A stretch of DNA of 27,381 nt. Source: an uncultured Bacilli bacterium (GTDB taxonomy: Bacteria > Bacillota_I > Bacilli_A > RF39 > UBA660). A program made the position numbers and the translations under genes. Within the stretch, counting starts at the first letter, position 1. Every line of letters starts with the position of its first letter. Below are positions 16,207 through 23,026 of this stretch, in pieces. The DNA lies in the NCBI GenBank assembly GCA_934096755.1, contig CAKOMU010000010.1:1-27381 (forward strand), given 5' to 3'. Below the pieces are notes generated by a model. That model had not been told where the DNA came from. It saw nothing but the letters and a program-made list of their open reading frames with translations, and did not search any database.

Positions 16207-16581
16207 TTAATTTTTTTTGTTGATTATTTGTTTATTTAACCAATATAGTAGTAAGCACCAAATATAATTTTTTTCATCATTGGTAAGTGGTTTTTGCATG
16301 GGAATATTATGCCATTTTGCTAAACAAGTTCTACAACAGCATGCACAAGCATGCATTGCTATGAAGGTAGGATGATTTTTGGTTGGTGTTTGTTTACCAT
16401 CATTTAAAGGAAAGGCATCTGCTAGTTTAATTCTAATAAAATCTGCAGTATGTTGTTTGATAACTTCTATTCCTTTACTTTCAATAAATTCAAAATCTCG
16501 ATTGCTAAGATGAAATGAACTGCGAAATTTAGATTTTGCTAATTTGTTTAAAATTGTTTCATATTCATTATTTATGTTCAT
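16207..16581 (-). CDS. DUF4186-type protein
   Basis: When started at the ATG at 16581, the protein has 124 residues and matches my memory of DUF4186, a family of unknown function. It has the pattern SKFRSSFHLSN early, then HTADFIRIKL, HPTFIAMHACACCCRTC and LAKWHNIP. Cys and His are crowded at CACCCRTC...H, which could form a metal or Fe-S site. The longer frame from 16668 has no recognisable homology in its first 29 residues, so the internal start is preferred, though its AAGGAG is about 19 bases away. It may be the last core gene before the accessory block. Family assignment is from recollection and not checked. Confidence 0.6.
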   Translation of the reverse strand: MNINNEYETILNKLAKSKFRSSFHLSNRDFEFIESKGIEVIKQHTADFIRIKLADAFPLNDGKQTPTKNHPTFIAMHACACCCRTCLAKWHNIPMQKPLTNDEKNYIWCLLLYWLNKQIINKKN

Positions 16582-17195
16582 TGTATTTTTTATTAACTTT
16601 CTCCTTATATAATTGTATATAAAATTTATACTTAATTGTATGTTATAGTTTACTAAGGTCATTGCCAATGTGAATGGAAGTGCCGGTAATACACATATCT
16701 TTATTTAAAGTATATCTTATAATTTCAAATACTTGTATATATCACTTATAGAAATAGTGTGAATTTCTAATAACCATATCACTGCCTGTGGTACGTTGAG
16801 CAGGTGTAAAATTTGAAGCTACTGATAATCTGTGTTACCTATTAATTTCAGTAAACTCCATTTTTTAATTCTTTAATTTTCAATTTTTCTGTATCCTCAC
16901 GCTCCAAAATATAATTATTCCTTTCAAATATGTGATAATCTCTATGTCTACCTTTTTTACTTTATTCAGTAAAAAAAGTCCTTAATATCAAATATTATGG
17001 ACATATGTATAAATGACAAAAGTGCAACTTTCAATCTTAATGGTGCGATACAAGAGCCTATTTTGAACACTTATATCTAAAAGAACAACTAATAAATATC
17101 AACTCTATATATAATATAACATAAATTCGAGCTAACTGCTACAATAATTTTGAAGAATAGGTTATAATTAATTTGAATTTTAAAGAGGTGAAAAA
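16582..17195. other. Gene-poor junction, probably decayed left edge of the accessory island
   Basis: No convincing gene is seen across about 600 bases. Only short fragments are open, among them a 27-codon plus frame starting ATGGACATATG near 16996 and a minus frame around 16750-16830. An AT-rich inverted repeat sits at 16952-16979. A -10-like TATAAT at 17163-17168 is suitable for the next plus-strand gene. I looked for, and did not find, a copy of the ssrA 3' end that would mark a direct attachment repeat. Confidence 0.5.
16952..16979. terminator. AT-rich hairpin, possible terminator
   Basis: CTTTTTTAC and GTAAAAAAG flank an 8-base loop, giving a 9-bp stem made mostly of A-T pairs. It lacks a GC-rich stem, so the terminator role is uncertain. 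Confidence 0.3.
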
Positions 17196-17465
17196 ATTAA
17201 TGATAACAAAAAAACTTTTAAATGTGTAATTAATGGTATAGAACAAGAATTTGAAATTTTATATACATTCAAATCTTTTAAAACTAATAAAGATTATATA
17301 ATATATACCGATAATACGCATGATGAAAATAATTCTTTAAATATTTATTCTTCAATTTATTATCCACAATCTCCAGGAAAAGAACTAGAAAACATCGAAG
17401 ATGAAGATGATTGGAATGAAGTGGAAAAATTTTTAAACAATGTAAGTGGTGATAAAAATGAATAA
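17196..17465 (+). CDS. DUF1292-like small acidic protein (start codon unclear)
   Basis: The conserved frame encodes about 89 residues (KKTFKCVINGIEQEFEIL, then KDYIIYTDNT, then LNIYSSIYYP, then DWNEVEKFLNN). This is the pattern of the DUF1292/YrzB family of small Firmicute proteins. That frame has no ATG or GTG at the expected place. It can begin at ATT 17196, which has AGAGGTG 5 bases upstream. Alternatively it can be reached from ATG 17200 by a -1 slip on the A AAA AAA heptamer in ACAAAAAAAC. The stop lies 8 bases inside the following metallopeptidase gene, so the two are coupled. Function of the family is unknown. Confidence 0.6.
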   Translation: MNDNKKTFKCVINGIEQEFEILYTFKSFKTNKDYIIYTDNTHDENNSLNIYSSIYYPQSPGKELENIEDEDDWNEVEKFLNNVSGDKNE

Positions 17466-18558
17466 TAAAATGAAAATATCTGATTTTTTTGTTCAACTAC
17501 AACAAATAGATTTTGCAAATATATTAATGTTAATATCTCCAAGCATAATATATTTTACTGCTAAAAAGCCTATAGAATCTAATTACAAATTAAGAAAAGA
17601 TTTTAAAATTGGTGGTGTTAAGACTGCATCTCTTCCAGTTGAAGTTATAAGAAAGTTTGATGATATTAATGAAGAAGAAATATTGAAAAAACAATTTGGT
17701 GAATTAATAATGAATTTTGCCAATACTGTGAAAGAGAATATTCCAGAAATTAATTTAGCAATATTTTTAAATAATCTTAATACATTAGGAACGTCTATTA
17801 AAAGTTTTGGTGTTTCAAACAGAATTTTTAACCGTAGCACTGCAGGGCAATATTATCCTAAAAAGAATGCTATTGGATTGTCTAAAGATACCTATAATTT
17901 AACAATTAATCATGAGTTATTTCATGCTTCAACTGCAATTATTGATAAATCTACTGGAATGATTTATTGTGGTTTTCAACAAATATCTAATAAAAATACG
18001 CAAATTGGAGAAGGATTAAATGAGGGATATACACAATATCTTGCAGAAAAATATTTTGGAAATAATAATTCTCTTATTACTGCTTATGTTTATGAGAAAA
18101 GAATCGCTGAAACTTTGGAAATGATTGTTGGAAAAGAACAAATGCAACTATTTTATTTTAACGCAAATCTAAGTGGATTAGTTGAATGTTTAAAGAAATA
18201 TGCTCCTGAAGATGAAATTTATAAATTTATAAATACATTGGATTTCTTATATGAGCATATGGGTGACAAATATTTAATTCCAAGTTCGAAAGAAATAATA
18301 AAAAATGGATTTGAATTTATTAATTCATTTCTATTAAAAACTGCATTAAGAAAAAATATTATAGATAATACTGCAACCCAACTTTCAACTGAAGAAGTAT
18401 TAAAAAGTTTGCTTCCAATTTTAACGCTTATTCCTAAAACTGTTAAATCAAAAAACAATTTTTTTCAGATTTTTGACGATAAACAAATTATGGATGCTTT
18501 TTCATCTGTAATGTCTGAATACGAATTAAGTGATGATAGAAAAACAATATCTAAATAA
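17458..18558 (+). CDS. HEXXH (gluzincin-like) zinc metallopeptidase-like protein
   Basis: A 366-residue protein with the zinc-binding motif H152-E-L-F-H156 in TINHELFHASTA, and a third ligand candidate E189 in GEGLNEGYTQYLAEKYF, the spacing and NEG context typical of gluzincins. Residues 19-35 are hydrophobic (ANILMLISPSIIYF) and may anchor it, but no classical signal peptide is seen. RBS GGTGAT precedes ATG 17458. An in-frame GTG 4 codons earlier is less supported. It is coupled to the DUF1292-like gene, overlapping it by 8 bases. Nothing here identifies the substrate. It could be regulatory, or defence-like cargo on the mobile island. The terminator at 18564 ends this transcript. Confidence 0.65.
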   Translation: MNNKMKISDFFVQLQQIDFANILMLISPSIIYFTAKKPIESNYKLRKDFKIGGVKTASLPVEVIRKFDDINEEEILKKQFGELIMNFANTVKENIPEINLAIFLNNLNTLGTSIKSFGVSNRIFNRSTAGQYYPKKNAIGLSKDTYNLTINHELFHASTAIIDKSTGMIYCGFQQISNKNTQIGEGLNEGYTQYLAEKYFGNNNSLITAYVYEKRIAETLEMIVGKEQMQLFYFNANLSGLVECLKKYAPEDEIYKFINTLDFLYEHMGDKYLIPSSKEIIKNGFEFINSFLLKTALRKNIIDNTATQLSTEEVLKSLLPILTLIPKTVKSKNNFFQIFDDKQIMDAFSSVMSEYELSDDRKTISK

Positions 18559-18563
18559 TTAAT

Positions 18564-18593
18564 AAGATGATTAACGTTCATAATCATCTTTTT
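18564..18593 (+). terminator. Terminator between metallopeptidase and mob gene
   Basis: AAGATGATTA (18564-18573) and TAATCATCTT (18581-18590) form a perfect 10-bp stem with a 7-base loop, followed by T. It terminates the plus-strand gene and lies inside the 3' end of the converging mob gene. Confidence 0.8.
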
Positions 18594-19917
18594 CTTTGCT
18601 TAAATCTAATTCTTCAATGTCATCTTTATCTAAAACCTTATCATCATTCATTTCATTAACAACATCAATATATTTATCATCTTTATCATACCAACTATAA
18701 AGTTTACTATGTAAGAATGATATTAGTCTTTCAAATTTATCTTTCCAATATTCAAGTGTATTTTGTATATCTTTTATTTTAGATTTTAAAAATGATATTT
18801 CATTGTCTTTTTCTTTAATCGTATCATTTAAAGCCTTAACCCTTAAATTAAGTGCTTCATTATTTTCAGTTAAAGTTTTAATCTTGCTATTTTTATCTTT
18901 TAATTGCTCGTGAGCATTAACTAATGTATTAGATAAAGTTTGTATTTTATCATATTCTTTACTTGTATTATCTACTTGATTGATAAAGTCGATAAAAGAT
19001 TCTTTATCTTCTTTTGATAGAATATAATTATCTTTATTTAATTTAGACATTTTCAATTTATCAATTTTATCTTTTATATCTTTAGAGTTTTGTTTTAACT
19101 CTGAAGATTTTTTGTTTGCTTGTTTTAAGTTTTCAGTATTTTTTTCAATTTGTTTTTTTATTTCTATATAGTTGTCCATATCAGATACATGAATATCTCT
19201 ATTTCTACCTTTTTGTTTCTGTTTAAGGGTAGAGTCTAAACTATATACTTGATTAAACTCTTCAATACATAAAGTTCTCATTTTGTCTTGTAATCTTATT
19301 ATAGATTCTTTAGTAAATACATCAGATTTACCAACTTGTTTTTCCATACCATTTTTATTTTTATATTTAATAGGAACACCAACAATATGTAAATGTGGAC
19401 TTGTTTCATCATAATGAATTATAGCACTAGCTACTTTAAAGTTAGGAACTAATAATTCTAAATCATCAACTTGTTTTTTATAAACTTCTGACATTTTCTT
19501 TTTAAAATTTTCATCTTTAGTATCCCAATATTCTTTATCTCCAAGTTCAAGAATTATTTCACAAGCAAGATCCTTTTTTTCATTATTAGATACGTTATCA
19601 AAGTAATTATCTATCATTCTACTAGGTCTTGATTGTTTAGAATTATATTCTAATCTTGCTTCTTCAAATTTGCTTAAGTATAATTCTTTTACATCATCAA
19701 GTGGAGAAGAAGTACCTCTTACTATTTCTATTAGTTCTTGATTATCATCATATTTTCTATAATTATGTTTATCTACTTTTGATAATTGTATTACATTTTG
19801 AATAGCATTATTGGGTAAAGATGTTGTTCCACTTAAATTATTTTTACCATTTTTTCTTGATATATTTTTCTTATTTTTATCACTACCTAAATGTAATGAA
19901 TAAGCAAGTTCTGACAC
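18571..19917 (-). CDS. mob: MobV-type relaxase (Mob/Pre family)
   Basis: A 448-residue mobilisation protein. HNYR near residues 51-54 is the N-terminal motif of MobV relaxases, and HYDETSPHLHIVG (residues 168-180) is the His-rich metal motif HxDExxPHxH. The N-terminal half is the relaxase; the C-terminal half is a long Lys/Glu-rich coiled coil (about 225-400). The start is GTG 19917 with AAAGGAGG 7 bases upstream. It nicks oriT and pilots single-stranded DNA during conjugative transfer using another element's transfer machinery. An oriT-like repeat pair lies immediately upstream, as usual for MobV. No integrase or Rep is in this window. Confidence 0.88.
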   Translation of the reverse strand: MSELAYSLHLGSDKNKKNISRKNGKNNLSGTTSLPNNAIQNVIQLSKVDKHNYRKYDDNQELIEIVRGTSSPLDDVKELYLSKFEEARLEYNSKQSRPSRMIDNYFDNVSNNEKKDLACEIILELGDKEYWDTKDENFKKKMSEVYKKQVDDLELLVPNFKVASAIIHYDETSPHLHIVGVPIKYKNKNGMEKQVGKSDVFTKESIIRLQDKMRTLCIEEFNQVYSLDSTLKQKQKGRNRDIHVSDMDNYIEIKKQIEKNTENLKQANKKSSELKQNSKDIKDKIDKLKMSKLNKDNYILSKEDKESFIDFINQVDNTSKEYDKIQTLSNTLVNAHEQLKDKNSKIKTLTENNEALNLRVKALNDTIKEKDNEISFLKSKIKDIQNTLEYWKDKFERLISFLHSKLYSWYDKDDKYIDVVNEMNDDKVLDKDDIEELDLSKEKDDYER

Positions 19918-19932
19918 AAGCTTTCCTCCTTT

Positions 19933-20004
19933 CTAGAAGTGACCACTTGAGTGGCCATTTTGGTCATCCAAAATTTCTAACCCCCTAGGAATTTTAATTT
20001 GCAT
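19933..20004 (-). CDS. Small 23-residue ORF spanning the putative oriT
   Basis: ATG 20004 to TAG 19933 encodes MQIKIPRGLEILDDQNGHSSGHF. It has an AAAGGA about 11 bases upstream and ends 16 bases before the mob start. It may be a real leader peptide, or an accident of oriT sequence reading open. Length, composition and position leave both possible. Confidence 0.35.
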   Translation of the reverse strand: MQIKIPRGLEILDDQNGHSSGHF

Positions 20005-20005
20005 A
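19941..20005. other. Putative oriT of the MobV element
   Basis: Two inverted repeats are adjacent: GACCACT-TG-AGTGGCC (19941-19956, one mismatch in the arms) and ATTTTGG-TCAT-CCAAAAT (19957-19974, perfect 7-bp arms). They are followed by CCCCCTAGGAATTTTAATT. They lie directly upstream of the relaxase start, the normal place for a MobV oriT. The nick site is not identifiable by eye. Confidence 0.5.
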
Positions 20006-20021
20006 AATAAAGTTTTCCTTT

Positions 20022-20363
20022 CTAATTATATTGATTAATTAATTTATTACTTGATAGAAAAGATATTTTTTCAGCAACTACTTGAGTCATTTTTATATTT
20101 TTTCCGTCTTTAGATTCATAATTACTTGTTTGAAGTCTTCCTTTTATACTAATTAAATCACCTTTTTTACAATATTCTGATGTATTTTTAGCAACTCCAT
20201 CCCATAATATACAATCAACAAAGTCAGTATCATATTCGCCATTTTCATTTTTGTAATTTCTAGTTACAGCTACAGTTATTAATGATTTTTCTTTATCATT
20301 TTCTAAAAGTGTAACTTCTGGATCATAAGTTAATCTTCCAATTAAAAAAATTTGATTAGTCAT
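20022..20363 (-). CDS. ssb: Single-stranded DNA-binding protein
   Basis: A 113-residue OB-fold protein. MTNQIFLIGRLTYDPEVT opens the fold, and FVDCILWDGVAKNTSEYCKK and GDLISIKGRLQTSNYESK are standard SSB segments. It is shorter than housekeeping SSB (about 160-175 residues): the disordered tail and the acidic DDDIPF-like C-terminal tip are absent. Such small SSBs are common on plasmids and mobile elements, where they protect transferred single strands. RBS AAGGAGATAA is in place. It precedes the oriT/mob region on the same strand. Confidence 0.9.
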   Translation of the reverse strand: MTNQIFLIGRLTYDPEVTLLENDKEKSLITVAVTRNYKNENGEYDTDFVDCILWDGVAKNTSEYCKKGDLISIKGRLQTSNYESKDGKNIKMTQVVAEKISFLSSNKLINQYN

Positions 20364-20369
20364 TATAAA

Positions 20370-20411
20370 TTATCTCCTTTGCAATAGTAATTTTAAATTG
20401 TTTTTTTCCAT
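20370..20411 (-). CDS. Possible 13-residue leader peptide before ssb
   Basis: ATG 20411 with AGAAAGGA upstream reads MEKNNLKLLLQRR and stops at 20370, six bases before the ssb start. The ssb RBS lies within its last codons, a layout often seen in translational coupling. No family. Confidence 0.35.
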   Translation of the reverse strand: MEKNNLKLLLQRR

Positions 20412-20437
20412 TTGTATTTTCCTTTCTTGAGAGTTTA

Positions 20438-20719
20438 TTAACGAAGAATTACTTTATGTAATCTTTCAACAGCATCTTTTTTAGGTTTAACTAAATTATT
20501 AATTCCGTAATAATATCTATCAATTAAATACTTTACATAATCAGTTGTGTATTTATAATTATAAATTGCATCGATGTATTCTTGGACTTCTGTAATATTA
20601 TGATTTCTTCTTAAAAGAATAAGTTGTTCGGAAATATTCTTCTTTTTAGAAATATTATTTAAAACTGTTCTTGGTGTCTTATACTGTTTCCTAAAAGAAT
20701 CAATAAAATATTTATTCAT
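20438..20719 (-). CDS. Small hypothetical protein of the island
   Basis: A 93-residue basic, helical protein. ATG 20719 with AGGGTG upstream is preferred over the in-frame start 9 codons earlier. It is rich in Tyr, Lys and Arg (YIDAIYNYKYTTDYVKYLI) and contains no membrane segment. It is the gene before the ssb on the same strand, so it may be a mobilisation accessory or regulator. I do not recognise the family. Confidence 0.55.
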   Translation of the reverse strand: MNKYFIDSFRKQYKTPRTVLNNISKKKNISEQLILLRRNHNITEVQEYIDAIYNYKYTTDYVKYLIDRYYYGINNLVKPKKDAVERLHKVILR

Positions 20720-20772
20720 TAATAGCACCCTAATAATACATACCATTAATAAATAATTAATTCTTAATACAT

Positions 20773-20798
20773 AAAAAGAGTTAGAAGAACTCTAACTC
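20773..20798 (-). terminator. Intrinsic terminator
   Basis: Perfect 8-bp stem GAGTTAGA/TCTAACTC with a 5-base loop, followed on the minus strand by TTTTT. It lies between the lipoprotein gene and the downstream small gene and stops transcription from the lipoprotein side. Confidence 0.7.
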
Positions 20799-20891
20799 GT
20801 AAATCATTAATGGAAAATAGCTATGCCACTATACCATGTATTTTTAAAATAATCATTGAATAAATAATTCAAAAACAATTTTGCTAGAATT

Positions 20892-20920
20892 AAAAACCAT
20901 TATCCTTAATAGGATAATGG
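20892..20920 (-). terminator. Terminator of the lipoprotein pair
   Basis: Perfect 9-bp stem CCATTATCC (20897-20905) and GGATAATGG (20912-20920), with a 6-base loop, followed on the minus strand by TTTTT. It is just downstream of the second lipoprotein stop codon. Together with 20773-20798 it makes a tandem terminator. Confidence 0.85.
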
Positions 20921-20942
20921 AAAACTTATTATAATAAAATTA

Positions 20943-21776
20943 TTATTTTGTAATAGTAACTATCATTTTTTCATTACTTGTAATAGGATTTATTGGAAAA
21001 CTACCAGAATATTTAAAAGTTTTATTGTTAGCAGTAACATTATAACTATAATTATTAATTAAATAATTTAAACTTTCTAATTTACCATATTGACTAACAG
21101 CATTATCAAATTCACTTTTTGTATATATTTGCCATTTATCAGTTGAATTCATTTGAGTAGTAGTATATGAATCATTGTAGTATTTGTTTAAACAATTTGT
21201 AATTACAGTACCAGCTCCAAATCCTGTAATTGAATAACTTCTAGTAATATTACATGTAATTTGTGTACCATCAAAGTTCAATTCAAATTCTTTATTTCTT
21301 TCATAAATTGGAAGTGATTCAATTATTTCTTTATTAAATTCTTTACTAATTTTTTCGTATTTTATTTCTTCTTTTTCAACTTGTCCTAATAAGGTAGTCT
21401 TTTTAGTACATTCTATTGTACTGTTAGTTGGTGTAGAACATACAAGCGATAACCATTCATCTTCTTTATCAAAATATGAAAGAGTAAATATTCCATCATC
21501 AACTTCAAATTTATATGTATTTGTTTGTTCCTCACTTGGTGGAGAATTTCTGTAATAAGGATCATTATAATAAGTATCATCTTTATTTAATACTTCATAA
21601 TATGAAGAATCTTCTGTGAAACATATTAAATGTTCTGAATCTTTTTCATTTCTATAACATCCTTCTTCAATAGTTAGATTTTCAATTATTTTATTATTAT
21701 TGTTTTTTTCTTCACCGCACCCCGTTAATAATAAACAAGGTACGATTAATAATATTATGTATTTTAAATTTTTCAT
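20943..21776 (-). CDS. Lipoprotein, function unknown
   Basis: A 277-residue lipoprotein. The signal ends in the lipobox LLTGC with the lipidated cysteine at residue 20. After it the chain is polar and beta-rich, with paired cysteines (NRNCYR-like CY, LICF, LVCST, IECTKK, ITCNI, TNCLN) that could form disulfides outside the cell. RBS AGGAGAAAG supports the start. It lies 19 bases after the other lipoprotein and ends in a strong tandem terminator, so the two form an operon. No family recognised. It resembles the sibling in signal and polarity only. Confidence 0.75.
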   Translation of the reverse strand: MKNLKYIILLIVPCLLLTGCGEEKNNNNKIIENLTIEEGCYRNEKDSEHLICFTEDSSYYEVLNKDDTYYNDPYYRNSPPSEEQTNTYKFEVDDGIFTLSYFDKEDEWLSLVCSTPTNSTIECTKKTTLLGQVEKEEIKYEKISKEFNKEIIESLPIYERNKEFELNFDGTQITCNITRSYSITGFGAGTVITNCLNKYYNDSYTTTQMNSTDKWQIYTKSEFDNAVSQYGKLESLNYLINNYSYNVTANNKTFKYSGSFPINPITSNEKMIVTITK

Positions 21777-21795
21777 AACTTTCTCCTATAAATAA

Positions 21796-22272
21796 TTAAC
21801 TTTCTTTGTTCCAACTCAAATAATGTCCATTACGAGTATCACAAGAAATATTACCAAAAGATGTTCTACATTTAGCATATAATTCATTATCTTCATCGTA
21901 AATATTAAAATTGATGTTTTCATTATCTGATTTTAAAGTAATATCTTTTACAGAATATGTTGTTGTACTAAATAATCCAGTTTTTCCATCATCAAATTCA
22001 CAATCAGCTGCTGTTTTCTTTAAACCACCACCAAAATTGCCAATACTACATATTTTAGTTTTAACAGTATTTTTTTCAACTTTATAAATGTGATAATAAA
22101 CTATTCCGTTAGATTCTTTTGAATAAACACTACCTTTGTATAAACCTTGTAGTTCACTTGGAATAGAAGTTGGATTTTTATCTTCTTCTTGTCCTTCATT
22201 GTTTTTAGAACCACATCCAGTTAATGAAATAGAAACTATTAATGCTAAAAGTATAAAAAAATATTTTTTCAT
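21796..22272 (-). CDS. Lipoprotein, function unknown
   Basis: A 158-residue lipoprotein when started at ATG 22272, with GAGGAGG upstream. The lipobox is LTGC with cysteine 20. After it lie a polar linker (KNNEGQEEDKNP) and a compact domain with three further Cys. The longer frame, with 13 extra N-terminal residues, lacks a good site and would disturb the signal. It faces the XRE regulator gene head to head, with an inverted-repeat operator upstream of its extended -10 (TGTTATAAT at 22292-22300). It forms a two-gene operon with the next lipoprotein. Confidence 0.75.
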   Translation of the reverse strand: MKKYFFILLALIVSISLTGCGSKNNEGQEEDKNPTSIPSELQGLYKGSVYSKESNGIVYYHIYKVEKNTVKTKICSIGNFGGGLKKTAADCEFDDGKTGLFSTTTYSVKDITLKSDNENINFNIYDEDNELYAKCRTSFGNISCDTRNGHYLSWNKES

Positions 22273-22291
22273 TATATCCCTCCTCGATTCT

Positions 22292-22300
22292 ATTATAACA
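22292..22300 (-). promoter_or_regulatory. Extended -10 of the lipoprotein operon
   Basis: TGTTATAAT on the minus strand (TATAAT at 22292-22297), about 20 bases ahead of the ATG at 22272. No clear -35 is visible. Confidence 0.55.
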
Positions 22301-22326
22301 TTATTTTTCATATTTTTATATAAATT

Positions 22327-22341
22327 TAAGTAAATAACTTA
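22327..22341. promoter_or_regulatory. Putative XRE operator 1
   Basis: TAAGT-AAATA-ACTTA, an inverted repeat with 5-bp arms, lies upstream of the lipoprotein operon promoter. Its arms are identical to those of the second site next to the regulator. Confidence 0.5.
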
Positions 22342-22408
22342 AGTTTATTAAGTTGTTAATTAATGGTTAAAAATTTTAAAATCGCCGATAATAAATACTG
22401 AAAGTTGT

Positions 22409-22423
22409 TAAGTTAATTACTTA
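22409..22423. promoter_or_regulatory. Putative XRE operator 2
   Basis: TAAGT-TAATT-ACTTA, with the same arms as site 1 and the same 5-base spacer, ends a few bases before the RBS of the regulator. Its position suggests autoregulation. The sites are 82 bp apart centre to centre. A separate pair of AAGTTGTTAA direct repeats (22350-22359, 22402-22411) lies in the same region. Confidence 0.5.
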
Positions 22424-22437
22424 GGTTGGAGGTTCAA

Positions 22438-22737
22438 ATGAAATATACTGCTGAGAATAAAAAAGAACTATTAAAACTTATTGGAAAGAATGTTAATTAT
22501 TACCGCTATCATTGTAATAATGTAAAGCTTATGAACGACAAAGGTTTTGTTGCTATTGAAAGACTAGCTGAAGAAATTGATAGTAGTGCAAACATGCTTT
22601 ATAATTTAACTGCTGAAAACGTAGAACAAGGAGTATCGATAATTTTTATAGATAAAATAGCAAGAGCATTAGACGTTGATTTATGTTATTTTTTTCTAAA
22701 AACACCTGAATTAAATCCACCAAAATATAATAGATAA
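22438..22737 (+). CDS. XRE/Cro-CI-type helix-turn-helix regulator
   Basis: A 99-residue protein with a helix-turn-helix in its middle (RLAEEIDSSANMLYNLTAEN, about residues 40-59), continuing to SIIFIDKIARALDVDLCYFF, the typical end of an HTH_3/XRE domain. The first helices are unusually long and basic. The start at ATG 22438 has GGAGG 5 bases upstream. A TTG four codons earlier is weaker. It is divergent from the lipoprotein operon and upstream of the 71-residue gene; two operators fit control of both sides. The ligand is unknown. Confidence 0.75.
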   Translation: MKYTAENKKELLKLIGKNVNYYRYHCNNVKLMNDKGFVAIERLAEEIDSSANMLYNLTAENVEQGVSIIFIDKIARALDVDLCYFFLKTPELNPPKYNR

Positions 22738-22808
22738 CGTATAATAATTAAAACTATAAAATAAAGAAAATGAATGTGTTCTAATAATATAGAAGGGAGA
22801 ATGTAATT

Positions 22809-23024
22809 ATGAATAATAGTAATAGTATTGAAGAACTTACAAACGATATTGATAAAAAGGTTAAAGAACTTGAGGATAACGAAATTGATACAGTTGATAA
22901 ATTAACTGATTATATTGATAAGAAAATTGAAGATTTTGAAAGTGAAAATAAGGAACCTACAACTGTAGAAGAATTAACTTCACAAATAGATAAGAAAATA
23001 CAAAAATTAGAAGAGGAAAAATAA
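22809..23024 (+). CDS. Acidic triple-repeat helical peptide
   Basis: A 71-residue protein that is almost wholly three tandem copies of a roughly 22-24-residue unit, each with a core of the form (E/D/K)LTxx(I)DKK, seen as EELTNDIDKKVKELE, DKLTDYIDKKIEDFE and EELTSQIDKKIQKLE. It is highly charged and predicted helical or coiled coil, with no Cys. Start from RBS AAGGGAG about 8 bases upstream. Followed after 2 bases by the 157-residue gene. Function unknown; it could be a binding or immunity protein for the ADP-ribosyltransferase-like product downstream. Confidence 0.7.
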   Translation: MNNSNSIEELTNDIDKKVKELEDNEIDTVDKLTDYIDKKIEDFESENKEPTTVEELTSQIDKKIQKLEEEK

Positions 23025-23026
23025 TT

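Noticed and set aside
16996..17080. Short open frame starting ATGGACATATG in the gene-poor junction
   Set aside because: Only about 27 codons, no good RBS, and no recognisable domain; treated as chance or gene debris.
16669..17195. Possible direct repeat of the ssrA 3' end marking an attachment site
   Set aside because: I compared the left flank with the tmRNA end and found no matching stretch longer than a few bases.
20943..22272. The two lipoproteins as a duplicated pair
   Set aside because: They share only the lipoprotein signal and general polarity; no clear internal similarity beyond that.
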